This document shows positions 17,903-26,663 of a stretch of DNA of 64,000 nucleotides, piece after piece (within the stretch, counting starts at the first letter, position 1; each line of letters begins with the position of its first letter). Under the pieces are notes generated by a model. It saw nothing but the letters and a program-made list of their open reading frames with translations. It ran no database searches and was not told where the DNA came from. A program made the translations under genes and the position numbers. Source of the stretch: CAUTUX01 sp963542015 (GTDB taxonomy: Bacteria; Bacillota; Clostridia; Christensenellales; CAG-917); NCBI GenBank assembly GCA_963542015.1, contig CAUTUX010000004.1:24149-88148 (forward strand), read 5' to 3'.

Positions 17903-18475
17903 ATGCATAATTATCAAAAGCCAGGCGTTGTATACGGTAAAAGATTTTTTGATGTATTATTTAGCTTTTTAGGAATTCTTTTAGCTTTGCCAATTATCTT
18001 AATTTTAATAATCCTAGGTTTAATATTTATGGGTGGTCATCCATTTAGTAAAACAGTAAAAATCGGTAAAAGTGCCAAAACTTTTAAAATGTTCTTATTC
18101 AGAACAAAAAAACCTAAAAAACAAAGAGATGACACCATAATTAGTGAAGAAGAAAGATTAAGTGGGTATGGTAAATTTTTAAAAAAGACCAAATTATATA
18201 GAATTCCATTACTCTTTCATATATTAACGGGAGAGATGAGTTTTATAGGACCTGAAGCATTAAATGCTAACCAAGAAAGTTTGGTTGTTGGGAGACATCA
18301 AGCAAGATGGTTTGTTCGTCCTGGAATGAAATCAATAAAAGATACTATCAAAAATGAAAATCTTGAGTGGATTGATAAATTGAATCTTGAACTCTTATAT
18401 GTTGATAAGATTTCAATGTCATTAGATTTGAAGATTTTATTTAACACTGTAGATATAAATATTAAGGGTGTTTGA
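17903..18475 (+). CDS. Bacterial sugar transferase (undecaprenyl-phosphate sugar phosphotransferase family)
   Basis: 190 residues. One N-terminal hydrophobic hairpin (FFDVLFSFLGILLALPIILIL, about 17-45) is followed by the cytoplasmic catalytic part with FRTKKP, KKTKLYRIPLLFHILTGEMSFIGPEAL and ARWFVRPGM, the WcaJ/PglC-type blocks. Such enzymes start lipid-linked glycan synthesis by moving a sugar phosphate onto undecaprenyl phosphate. It is short and stands alone rather than in a polysaccharide cluster. A perfect AAGGAGGA precedes the ATG. Confidence 0.82.
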   Translation: MHNYQKPGVVYGKRFFDVLFSFLGILLALPIILILIILGLIFMGGHPFSKTVKIGKSAKTFKMFLFRTKKPKKQRDDTIISEEERLSGYGKFLKKTKLYRIPLLFHILTGEMSFIGPEALNANQESLVVGRHQARWFVRPGMKSIKDTIKNENLEWIDKLNLELLYVDKISMSLDLKILFNTVDINIKGV

Positions 18476-18588
18476 AATAAAATTTCAGTAAATTATTATC
18501 ACAAAATATTATTGCTTAAATTAATAAAATTAAGAGTAATTCTTTTATTTTTTCTACTTTGAAAAACCCAGCGAAAATGCATATTGGT

Positions 18589-18617
18589 TTGCTATAAAAA
18601 AACGCATTTGTTATACT
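18589..18617 (+). promoter_or_regulatory. Promoter of ppdK
   Basis: TTGCTA at 18589-18594 and TATACT at 18612-18617 are 17 bases apart, about 35 bases upstream of the ppdK start, which has a strong AGGAGGAA. Confidence 0.55.
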
Positions 18618-18651
18618 CATTGACAGTAAATAAATTTTAGGAGGAATTTCA

Positions 18652-21291
18652 ATGAAATTCGTATATCAATTCAAAGAAGCAGCAGAATTAGAATGTGATA
18701 AGAGAGCGTTATTTGGTGGTAAGGGTGCAAACTTAGCAGAGATGACAAAGTTAGGAATGCCTGTTCCACAAGGATTTACCATTACAACAGAAGCATGTAC
18801 ACAGTACTACAATGATGGCGAAAAAATTAACCCATCAATTGAAGCTGAAATAATGGAAAATATTAAAAAGCTTGAAGAGATTACAGGAAAAGAATTTGGT
18901 TCAGAAGAAAATCCTTTACTCGTTTCTGTACGTTCAGGTGCAAGAGCATCAATGCCAGGAATGATGGATACAATTTTGAATTTAGGTTTAAATGATGTTG
19001 TTGTTGAGAAGTTCGCAAAGAAAACAAACAATCCTAGATTTGCATATGACTCATATAGAAGATTTATTCAGATGTATAGCGATGTTGTTATGGAAGTAGG
19101 TAAGAAATACTTTGAAGCTTTGATTGATAAAAAGAAAGAAGAAAAAGGTGTAAAACTTGATACAGAATTGACTGCAGAAGATTTAAAGGATTTGGCAAAT
19201 GCATTTAAGGCTGAATACTTAAATAAAATTGGTAAACCATTTCCACAGGATCCAAAAGAACAACTTATGGGTGCAATTAAAGCAGTATTTAGAAGCTGGG
19301 ATAATCCTAGAGCAATTTACTACAGAAGAATGAATGATATTCCTGGAGATTGGGGAACAGCTGTCAATGTTCAAATGATGGTATTTGGTAACATGGGCAA
19401 GACTTCAGGAACTGGTGTTGCATTCTCAAGAAACCCAGCTACTGGTGAAAAAGGATTATTTGGCGAATATCTTATGAATGCTCAAGGCGAAGATGTTGTT
19501 GCTGGCGTCAGAACACCATCTCCAATCTCTAAGTTACAAAAAGAAAACCCAGCAGCATATGATCAGTTTGTAAAAATAGTAAATAAACTTGAAAAACATT
19601 ACAGAGATATGCAAGACATGGAATTTACAATTGAAGAAGGTAAATTATTCATGTTACAAACAAGAAATGGTAAAAGAACAGCTGCAGCTGCAATGAAAAT
19701 TGCATGTGATTTAGTTGATGAAAAAATGATTAAACCTAAAGATGCTGTACTTATGCTTGATCCAAAACAATTAGATGCTTTGTTGCATCCTCAATTTGAT
19801 GCTAAAGCATTAAAAGCTGCAAAGAAAATAGCATCTGCACTTCCAGCATCTCCAGGTGCTGCAACTGGTAAAATTGTATTTACAGCACAAGATGCAACAG
19901 AATGGGTAACAGAAAGAGGTGAAAAGAAAGTTATTCTTGTAAGACTTGAAACATCTCCAGAAGATATTGAAGGAATGCATTATTCTCAAGGTATCTTGAC
20001 AGTACGTGGTGGTATGACATCTCATGCAGCTGTTGTTGCAAGAGGAATGGGAACATGCTGTGTATCTGGTTGTGGTGATATTAAAATTGATGAAGAAAAT
20101 AAGACATTTGAATTAGGCGGAATGACATTCAAAGAAGGAGATTGGATTTCATTAGATGGCTCTACGGGTAATATTTATGGAGAAGAAATCCCTACAGTTC
20201 CTGCAAAATTAACTGGTGATTTCGCTAGAGTAATGGAATGGGCTGATAAGTTTAGAAAATTAAAAGTAAGAACAAATGCTGATACGCCAAAAGATGCAAA
20301 ACAAGCTAAAGATTTTGGTGCTGAAGGTATTGGTTTGTGCAGAACTGAGCACATGTTCTTTGAAGAATCAAGAATTAAAGCTGTTAGAGAAATGATTTGT
20401 TCAGACACATTAGAAGGTAGAGAAAAAGCACTTGCAAAGATTTTACCAATGCAACAGAATGATTTTGAACAGATTTATGAAACTCTTGAAGGGTTACCAG
20501 TTACAATAAGATTCTTAGATCCACCTTTACATGAATTCCTCCCAACAGATGAAGCTGATATTGCAGATTTGGCAAATACAATGGGTAAGACTGTTGATGA
20601 CATCAAAGCAATCATCAGATCTTTACATGAATTTAACCCAATGATGGGTCACAGAGGATGTAGATTATCAGTTACATATCCTGAAATCGCAGTAATGCAG
20701 ACAAAAGCTGTTATTGGTGCTGCAATTAAAATTTCAGAGAAACATCCTGAATGGAAGATTGTACCTGAAATAATGATTCCACTTGTTGGTGAAGTAAAAG
20801 AATTAGCATATGTAAAGAATATAGTTACTGAAACAGCAAAGGCTATGATTAAAGAAAATAAATCAAAACTTAAGTTCAAAATAGGTACAATGATTGAAAT
20901 ACCGCGTGCTGCAATCACAGCTGATGAAATTGCAACAGAAGCAGAATTCTTCTCATTTGGTACAAACGACTTAACACAGATGACATTTGGATTCAGCAGA
21001 GATGATGCTGGTAAGTTCTTAAAGGACTACTATGACAAAAAGATATATGAATCCGATCCATTTGCAAAACTTGACCAAAAAGGTGTTGGACAGTTGATTA
21101 AAATAGCTGCAAGATTAGGAAGAGAGACAAGAAGCAATTTACACTTAGGAATCTGTGGAGAACATGGTGGTGATCCATCAACAATTGAATTCTGCCACAA
21201 TGTAGGTCTTGACTATGTATCTTGCTCACCATACAGAGTACCTATCGCAAGACTTGCAGCAGCTCAGGCAGCATTAAAGAGTGCTAATTAA
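18652..21291 (+). CDS. ppdK: Pyruvate, phosphate dikinase
   Basis: 879 residues, full length. Order of domains: N-terminal ATP-grasp nucleotide-binding (GGKGANLAEM, SVRSGARASMPGMMDTILNLG), central phosphohistidine domain with GGMTSHAAVVARGMG (catalytic His), and C-terminal PEP/pyruvate TIM barrel with GIGLCRTEHMFF and GICGEHGGDP. It interconverts pyruvate, ATP and phosphate with PEP, AMP and pyrophosphate; in anaerobic Bacillota it often works in glycolysis. Codon usage looks like that of a highly expressed gene. Own promoter and terminator. Confidence 0.97.
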   Translation: MKFVYQFKEAAELECDKRALFGGKGANLAEMTKLGMPVPQGFTITTEACTQYYNDGEKINPSIEAEIMENIKKLEEITGKEFGSEENPLLVSVRSGARASMPGMMDTILNLGLNDVVVEKFAKKTNNPRFAYDSYRRFIQMYSDVVMEVGKKYFEALIDKKKEEKGVKLDTELTAEDLKDLANAFKAEYLNKIGKPFPQDPKEQLMGAIKAVFRSWDNPRAIYYRRMNDIPGDWGTAVNVQMMVFGNMGKTSGTGVAFSRNPATGEKGLFGEYLMNAQGEDVVAGVRTPSPISKLQKENPAAYDQFVKIVNKLEKHYRDMQDMEFTIEEGKLFMLQTRNGKRTAAAAMKIACDLVDEKMIKPKDAVLMLDPKQLDALLHPQFDAKALKAAKKIASALPASPGAATGKIVFTAQDATEWVTERGEKKVILVRLETSPEDIEGMHYSQGILTVRGGMTSHAAVVARGMGTCCVSGCGDIKIDEENKTFELGGMTFKEGDWISLDGSTGNIYGEEIPTVPAKLTGDFARVMEWADKFRKLKVRTNADTPKDAKQAKDFGAEGIGLCRTEHMFFEESRIKAVREMICSDTLEGREKALAKILPMQQNDFEQIYETLEGLPVTIRFLDPPLHEFLPTDEADIADLANTMGKTVDDIKAIIRSLHEFNPMMGHRGCRLSVTYPEIAVMQTKAVIGAAIKISEKHPEWKIVPEIMIPLVGEVKELAYVKNIVTETAKAMIKENKSKLKFKIGTMIEIPRAAITADEIATEAEFFSFGTNDLTQMTFGFSRDDAGKFLKDYYDKKIYESDPFAKLDQKGVGQLIKIAARLGRETRSNLHLGICGEHGGDPSTIEFCHNVGLDYVSCSPYRVPIARLAAAQAALKSAN

Positions 21292-21320
21292 GAAATTAAT
21301 TACATTTAAATACTGAAATT

Positions 21321-21350
21321 AAAAGCCATTTAGTAATTAGATGGCTTTTA
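21321..21350 (+). terminator. Rho-independent terminator after ppdK
   Basis: AAAAGCCAT (21321-21329) pairs with ATGGCTTTT (21341-21349) around an 11-base loop, 30 bases after the ppdK stop and just ahead of dnaG. Confidence 0.75.
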
Positions 21351-21373
21351 AAATATAAAGGGATGTTATTTAC

Positions 21374-23083
21374 ATGGCAGAGGATTTTAATAGTTTTAAG
21401 CAGAATTTATTATCGAGAGTAAACTTAGCCGATGTAATAGCTGATTATATTCCTATTAAAAAAAAAGGTGTTAGATTTTTTGCAAAATGTCCATTTCATA
21501 ATGAAAATGATGAGTCATTCTGCATAAACAGTGAAGGATATTATCACTGTTTTGGATGTCAAGCATCTGGGAATGCTATCACGTTTATAATGCAGTATGA
21601 ATCAGTAAGTTTTATGGATGCCATTAAAATTTTGGCAAAAAAATATAATGTAGATATTCCAAAATTTACAAGTAATTTTTCATCACAAGAACATTACGAA
21701 CATAGTGAAACTTTAAAAAAGATAATGGATGAAACCCGTATTTTTTATTTGGAGAATCTAAACAGTCCTGGTGCGGAAGAAGCTATTAGATATTTGGAAA
21801 GTAGAGGTATTACTCAAGAAGTAAGAAAATATTATTCAATTGGTTTGTCACCAGATAAAACATCTTTATTTAATTATTTAAATAGAAAAGGTTACCTAAC
21901 AAAAGATTTACTTGATTGTGGAGTTATTACTCATTACAACACCGATTTCTTTGCCGAAAGAATTATTGTTCCAATATTTAACAGTAGGAATGAGTGTGTT
22001 GCATTTGGTGGTAGAAAATATAAAGAAGGTCACGAGGGCGGTAAATATATTAACAGTGGTGACACTGCATTATTTAAAAAAGGGAATATCATTTTTGGTG
22101 CAAATTACATTAGAAAAGAAAGAAGTGCACAAAATCAGATAGATGAAGTTATTTTAGTTGAAGGATATATGGATGTAATTGCATTAGGATCTGTAGGGAT
22201 TAAAAATGTCGTAGCAGGAATGGGAACCGCTTTAAAGCTTTCACAGTGCAACGAAATTAAGCGTTTAGCTAGCAATGTTCTAGTTTGTTATGACGGTGAT
22301 GATGCTGGACAAAAAGCAGCAACGAACAATTTGCTAAGCCTATATGAAGTAGGGTTATTTCCAAAAGTTATTACGTTGGATTATGGCTTAGATCCAGATG
22401 ATACTGTTAGAAAATTTGGCAAGGAATATTTCCTTAACAAAGTAAAGTCAGCAACTGGAGCCATTGACTTTTTGATAAATCGTCAGAAAGAAGGACTTGA
22501 TATTGAGAAGTATAACGATAAGATGTTATTTGCAACAAGATTGCGTGATAATATTTTTGAAAAACTACCATCAGAAATTGCTAGTACACTCTCTCATCAA
22601 GTTTCTAAAGATTACGATATTGACATGAGTGAATTAAGTAAAATGGTAGTGGCGTCACAAGTAGTACATAAATCGTCTCTAGAAAAACAACAAGATAACC
22701 AAATTAAAGATGAACAGATCTTGTTAAAATACTTATTGATAAAGTTGCCTTTTGTAGATATAGAGCAAATAAAATTGGAATACTTTTCTGATTCATTTAC
22801 TAAAGAGCTATTTAAATTTGTTTTGAGTAATTATTCGTTACCAAAAACAGAACTTGCAAACAAGCTATATGAGACATTTCAGTCATATGGAAAAGAATTT
22901 AATGATTATACTGAAGAGTTAAATAAATTATTTCAGTCAGATACCTTTAAAGAAGAAAAAAATGAAGATACCGAGTGTCGTGATCTTCGTAATCAGGAAT
23001 CGACATATAATAAAATTTTAAAGAAGTTGCATACAAGGTATAAGCAAAAAAAATTATTAGAAAAAAATATAAAAATACATTAA
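21374..23083 (+). CDS. dnaG: DNA primase DnaG
   Basis: 569 residues. The N-terminal zinc-binding domain (CPFH...CFGC, residues 40-63) is followed by the catalytic core with TOPRIM motifs VEGYMDVIAL and CYDGDDAGQKAA, and a helical C-terminal region that should bind DnaB helicase. It makes RNA primers at the replication fork. dnaG-rpoD-trmK-nif3 is the classic Bacillota macromolecular-synthesis operon order, which supports all four calls. Confidence 0.95.
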   Translation: MAEDFNSFKQNLLSRVNLADVIADYIPIKKKGVRFFAKCPFHNENDESFCINSEGYYHCFGCQASGNAITFIMQYESVSFMDAIKILAKKYNVDIPKFTSNFSSQEHYEHSETLKKIMDETRIFYLENLNSPGAEEAIRYLESRGITQEVRKYYSIGLSPDKTSLFNYLNRKGYLTKDLLDCGVITHYNTDFFAERIIVPIFNSRNECVAFGGRKYKEGHEGGKYINSGDTALFKKGNIIFGANYIRKERSAQNQIDEVILVEGYMDVIALGSVGIKNVVAGMGTALKLSQCNEIKRLASNVLVCYDGDDAGQKAATNNLLSLYEVGLFPKVITLDYGLDPDDTVRKFGKEYFLNKVKSATGAIDFLINRQKEGLDIEKYNDKMLFATRLRDNIFEKLPSEIASTLSHQVSKDYDIDMSELSKMVVASQVVHKSSLEKQQDNQIKDEQILLKYLLIKLPFVDIEQIKLEYFSDSFTKELFKFVLSNYSLPKTELANKLYETFQSYGKEFNDYTEELNKLFQSDTFKEEKNEDTECRDLRNQESTYNKILKKLHTRYKQKKLLEKNIKIH

Positions 23084-23095
23084 AATTAAGAGGAT

Positions 23096-24583
23096 ATGAT
23101 GATAGATAAAAAGAAATTAACCGCTTTAGACATTATTTTGGAAGATAAGGGTTTTCTTGTTGATAAAAAAGATGCTCAAATTAACAAAAATGAGTCTGTA
23201 TCTGAATCTACAAAAGAAAATAGTAATGAAGTAGCACCTGAAAAGCAGACAATCCAAAAACTTTTGAGTAAAATTAAAATAGATAACAAATCTGAAAGTA
23301 CTAAACCTGCAAAAAAAACGAAGAAGATAAGTAAAAAAAATGCACAAAACCGATTGAGTGAAATACCAACACTTAATACATTTATTAGTATAAGCGAAGA
23401 AAAAACTAAGGAACTTTTAAAGAACAATTTTACAGAAGCTTCTAGAATAATAGCTGGGCAAGAAATTGCACCAGAAGGGTTCTTATTCGCAGATCTTGAT
23501 TTGGATGAAATTGATAAATATGGGAAAGGAAATAAGAAGTTTCTCCAAGAGATAAAAAAATTGTATGAGACAGCAAAAGCAACAAACTCAATCACATTAT
23601 CAGAAATTAATTTACGATTAGAAAAATTCTATCCAGATGTTGACGAGATGGAATATATTTATTCAGCATTTAAGAATAAAGGCATAACAATTATTGAAGA
23701 TGAAGTACCTACAAAAATAGATTTTCAAGATCCAAATATGAGTTTAGATAGATATGTGGATGACTCTGTTAAGCTTTACTTAACTGAAATAGGACAAGTT
23801 GAACTTTTAAAAACAAAAGAACAAGAAAAAGAACTTGCCATGAGAATAGAGGCTGGAGATGAAGAAGCAAGAAAACGACTCATTGAAGCGAACTTGCGTC
23901 TTGTTGTTTCTTTAGCAAAAAAATGGACTGGTAGAGGAATGTCATTTCTTGATTTAATACAAGAAGGCAATGGCGGATTGATGAAGGCAGTTGAGAAATT
24001 CGATTATAAAAAAGAATTCAAGTTTTCAACATACGCAACCTGGTGGATCAGACAGGCAATTACAAGAGCAATTGCAGACCAATCAAGAACTATTAGAATT
24101 CCTGTCCATATGGTCGAAACAATCAATAAGCAAGCAAGGACAATAAGAGCATTAACACAAGAATTAAATAGAGAACCAACCCAAGAAGAGATTGCAGAAA
24201 AAATGGGAATCTCAGTTGAAAAAGTTATTGAAATACAGAAAATAAATCAAGACCCACTTTCTTTAGAAACACCAATCGGAGAAGAAGATGATAGCCATAT
24301 TGGTGATTTCGTTGAAGATCATTCAGCTATTTCGCCAGTTGAAGCAGCTGAGCATAAATTATTGCGTGAACGACTTATGGAAGTTTTAAAAACATTAACT
24401 GCTCGAGAAGAGAAGGTTCTCAGGTTAAGGTATGGTCTTGATGATGGACATACAAGAACTCTTGAAGAAGTAGGACATGTATTCAATGTTACAAGAGAAA
24501 GAATAAGACAGATAGAGGCAAAAGCTATTAAAAAGCTTAAATCGCCAGCGAAGACAAAAAAATTGGAGGATTTCAATGTTTAA
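23096..24583 (+). CDS. rpoD: RNA polymerase housekeeping sigma factor RpoD (SigA)
   Basis: 495 residues. A lysine-rich, poorly conserved N-terminus (region 1.1-like, residues 1-205) is followed by region 1.2 (DDSVKLYLTEIGQVELL), region 2 (NLRLVVSLAKKW, FKFSTYATWWIRQAITRAI; -10 recognition), region 3 (RIPVHMVETINK) and region 4 (TLEEVGHVFNVTRERIRQIEAKA; -35 recognition helix-turn-helix). The usual DLIQEGNIGLMKA reads GNGGLMKA here. Two ATGs at 23096 and 23099 are possible starts. Confidence 0.96.
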   Translation: MMIDKKKLTALDIILEDKGFLVDKKDAQINKNESVSESTKENSNEVAPEKQTIQKLLSKIKIDNKSESTKPAKKTKKISKKNAQNRLSEIPTLNTFISISEEKTKELLKNNFTEASRIIAGQEIAPEGFLFADLDLDEIDKYGKGNKKFLQEIKKLYETAKATNSITLSEINLRLEKFYPDVDEMEYIYSAFKNKGITIIEDEVPTKIDFQDPNMSLDRYVDDSVKLYLTEIGQVELLKTKEQEKELAMRIEAGDEEARKRLIEANLRLVVSLAKKWTGRGMSFLDLIQEGNGGLMKAVEKFDYKKEFKFSTYATWWIRQAITRAIADQSRTIRIPVHMVETINKQARTIRALTQELNREPTQEEIAEKMGISVEKVIEIQKINQDPLSLETPIGEEDDSHIGDFVEDHSAISPVEAAEHKLLRERLMEVLKTLTAREEKVLRLRYGLDDGHTRTLEEVGHVFNVTRERIRQIEAKAIKKLKSPAKTKKLEDFNV

Positions 24584-25199
24584 ATTGGACGAAAGATTAA
24601 AAAGAATTGCAGATCTAATTACATTTAATAGTTTTGCGGATATTGGGTGTGACCATGGCAAACTTGTTGCATATAAAAGTGAAGATTGTTCAAAAATAAT
24701 TGCAACAGATATAAATGAAAAATGTCTTGCTAAAACAATTAAGCTTATAAAAGAGAATAATTTGATGAGTAAAGTAGAAACTCGTTTAGGTAATGGACTT
24801 GATGTAATTGCAGATAACGAAGTTGAGTGTATAGTTATAGCAGGAATGGGTGGCGACTTGATTGCAGACATTATATCTGCAAATAAAAATTTTGATTGTT
24901 ATATTTTATCGCCAAACACGCATCCAGAAATTGTTAGAGAAAAACTGATACAAAAAGGATATAAAATTGATGTTGATGAAATGTTGTTCTTTAATAGAAA
25001 ATGGTATCCAATAATCAAGGCAACAAAGGGCACTGATACTCTTGATAATTTGCAAATTAAATACGGAAAATTCTATAAAACAGAGCCATCTACAATTGAA
25101 TATTTAAAATATAAAAGAACTTTACTAAAGCAAATTAATAAAGACTCATTAAATGAAGTTATTGCTGAATTGGACAATATTTTAAGTCATGTATGTTGA
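24576..25199 (+). CDS. trmK: tRNA (adenine(22)-N(1))-methyltransferase TrmK
   Basis: 207 residues, Rossmann-fold SAM methyltransferase. FADIGCDHGKL near residue 20 is the SAM-binding motif I typical of TrmK, IATDINEKCL is motif II, and VIAGMGGDLIADII is the characteristic following motif; a coiled C-terminal domain follows. It makes m1A22 in tRNAs in Gram-positives. It overlaps rpoD by 8 bases and nif3 by 11. Confidence 0.92.
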   Translation: MFKLDERLKRIADLITFNSFADIGCDHGKLVAYKSEDCSKIIATDINEKCLAKTIKLIKENNLMSKVETRLGNGLDVIADNEVECIVIAGMGGDLIADIISANKNFDCYILSPNTHPEIVREKLIQKGYKIDVDEMLFFNRKWYPIIKATKGTDTLDNLQIKYGKFYKTEPSTIEYLKYKRTLLKQINKDSLNEVIAELDNILSHVC

Positions 25200-25923
25200 A
25201 GATATAATTAATCAATTAGAAAAAATCGCACCGACTGATCTTGCTGAAGAGTGGGATAATGTTGGTTTACTAATTGGTGATAGAAAAAATGAAGTTTCAG
25301 GAATACTTATTTCTTTAGATTGCGATGAAAGCACAGTAGATTTTGCGATTAAAAACAATTTAAATTTAATAATTACACATCATCCAATAATTTTTAAAGG
25401 TCTTAAAAAAATTAGCGAATCAAATAAAAATGTAATTAAGTTAATTCAAAATAATATTTCGGTATATTCTGCACATACAAATTTCGATAATTGTAGTAGA
25501 AGTATGAACAATTACATAGCAGACAAACTGGGAGCTTTTAATATTAGAAAGGAACAGGAAGGAATTATTTTTTCAATAAAGACAACCTTACTCAAAGATT
25601 TTGCACTTAGAGTTAAAGAAATTATTTCTGAAGATATGTTAAAAATAAAGGGTGATTTAAGAAAAAATGTTTCAACTGTTTATTTGTGTACTGGATCTGG
25701 CATGAATTCTGAATCTTTTGCCCATGCTGAAGAAGTATGTGATGTCTTCGTTACATCTGAAATAAAACATAATTATTGGGTAGAAGCTAGCAAATTGGCA
25801 TTAATAGAATTCTCTCATTTTTCTAGTGAATTGCCATTTGAAAGTATTGTTTATGATATACTTAAAAGTGCTGAAATACCAGTTAAAAAAGCAAATTCAA
25901 ACAAACCATATAAAATTATATAA
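25189..25923 (+). CDS. Nif3-like dinuclear metal center protein (YqfO family)
   Basis: 244 residues. NIF3/DUF34 signatures: APTDLAEEWDNVGLLIG at the N-terminus, ITHHPIIFKGLKKI (two metal-binding His), SAHTNFDNC, and TSEIKHNYWVEA with the C-terminal His/Glu metal ligands. Members are possible GTP cyclohydrolase or metal-insertion proteins; function is not settled. It follows trmK as in many Bacillota. Confidence 0.9.
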   Translation: MYVEDIINQLEKIAPTDLAEEWDNVGLLIGDRKNEVSGILISLDCDESTVDFAIKNNLNLIITHHPIIFKGLKKISESNKNVIKLIQNNISVYSAHTNFDNCSRSMNNYIADKLGAFNIRKEQEGIIFSIKTTLLKDFALRVKEIISEDMLKIKGDLRKNVSTVYLCTGSGMNSESFAHAEEVCDVFVTSEIKHNYWVEASKLALIEFSHFSSELPFESIVYDILKSAEIPVKKANSNKPYKII

Positions 25924-25934
25924 GGAGCTACGAG

Positions 25935-26663
25935 ATGAAATACCAAGCCTTACTAGATTATCAGACAAAAGAGATAGAAAAAATTAAGTTAAAAGATGCA
26001 GTTAAACAAGATAAAAGTTTAAATTTATATTATAGGTCTAAGACAATTTTAGAAAGTGATGAAAAAAATAAAAAATTATTAGAAGAAAAGAATACTTACC
26101 ATAGCAACTTCTTAGAAGAAATAGAAAAGGATCTAATTAAACATCAAAAAAAATATGATGAATTAGTAAAAAAAACATTGAATACAGATTCAATTGATAA
26201 ATTAAAAGTTTGTCTTGATGAAATAATTAATGAGAAAGATAGTATAATTAAAATCTTTGAACAAATTAAAAAAAATGAAGAAGTAATCTCGAAATTAACT
26301 AGTTCTATTTTAAGTGCAGATAAATTAAAGACTTATGAAGAGTATATTAAAAATAATGACGAACAGATTACGCAACTGTCAAAAAAGGTAAAAGAAAAAT
26401 TGAAACAACTTGACGACGAAATAGTTGCACTTAGGAAAAAAGTTCCACAACAACATTTAGATATTTATGATAGAAAAAAAGTAGAAGCAATAAATAACAA
26501 TAAAAATACTGGAATTATTGTTGCCGTTGTTAAATACGATTGTGCACATTGTAACCATTGTTCACTTGAAATTTCACCAGATGTTAAAAACAAATTAAAA
26601 CAAGGTGATTTGGTAGAATGTGAGAGTTGTCATATGTTGTTAGTTATGGAGGAAAATAAATGA
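25935..26663 (+). CDS. Coiled-coil protein with C4 zinc ribbon (CT398-like)
   Basis: 242 residues: a long charged coiled coil (residues 10-180) then a zinc ribbon with CAHCNHC...CESCH near 200-235. This architecture matches the CT398/C4-type zinc-ribbon family often found after the Nif3 gene. Molecular role is not established. Its stop overlaps the lacZ start (ATGA), so the metabolic gene has joined this housekeeping operon. Confidence 0.85.
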   Translation: MKYQALLDYQTKEIEKIKLKDAVKQDKSLNLYYRSKTILESDEKNKKLLEEKNTYHSNFLEEIEKDLIKHQKKYDELVKKTLNTDSIDKLKVCLDEIINEKDSIIKIFEQIKKNEEVISKLTSSILSADKLKTYEEYIKNNDEQITQLSKKVKEKLKQLDDEIVALRKKVPQQHLDIYDRKKVEAINNNKNTGIIVAVVKYDCAHCNHCSLEISPDVKNKLKQGDLVECESCHMLLVMEENK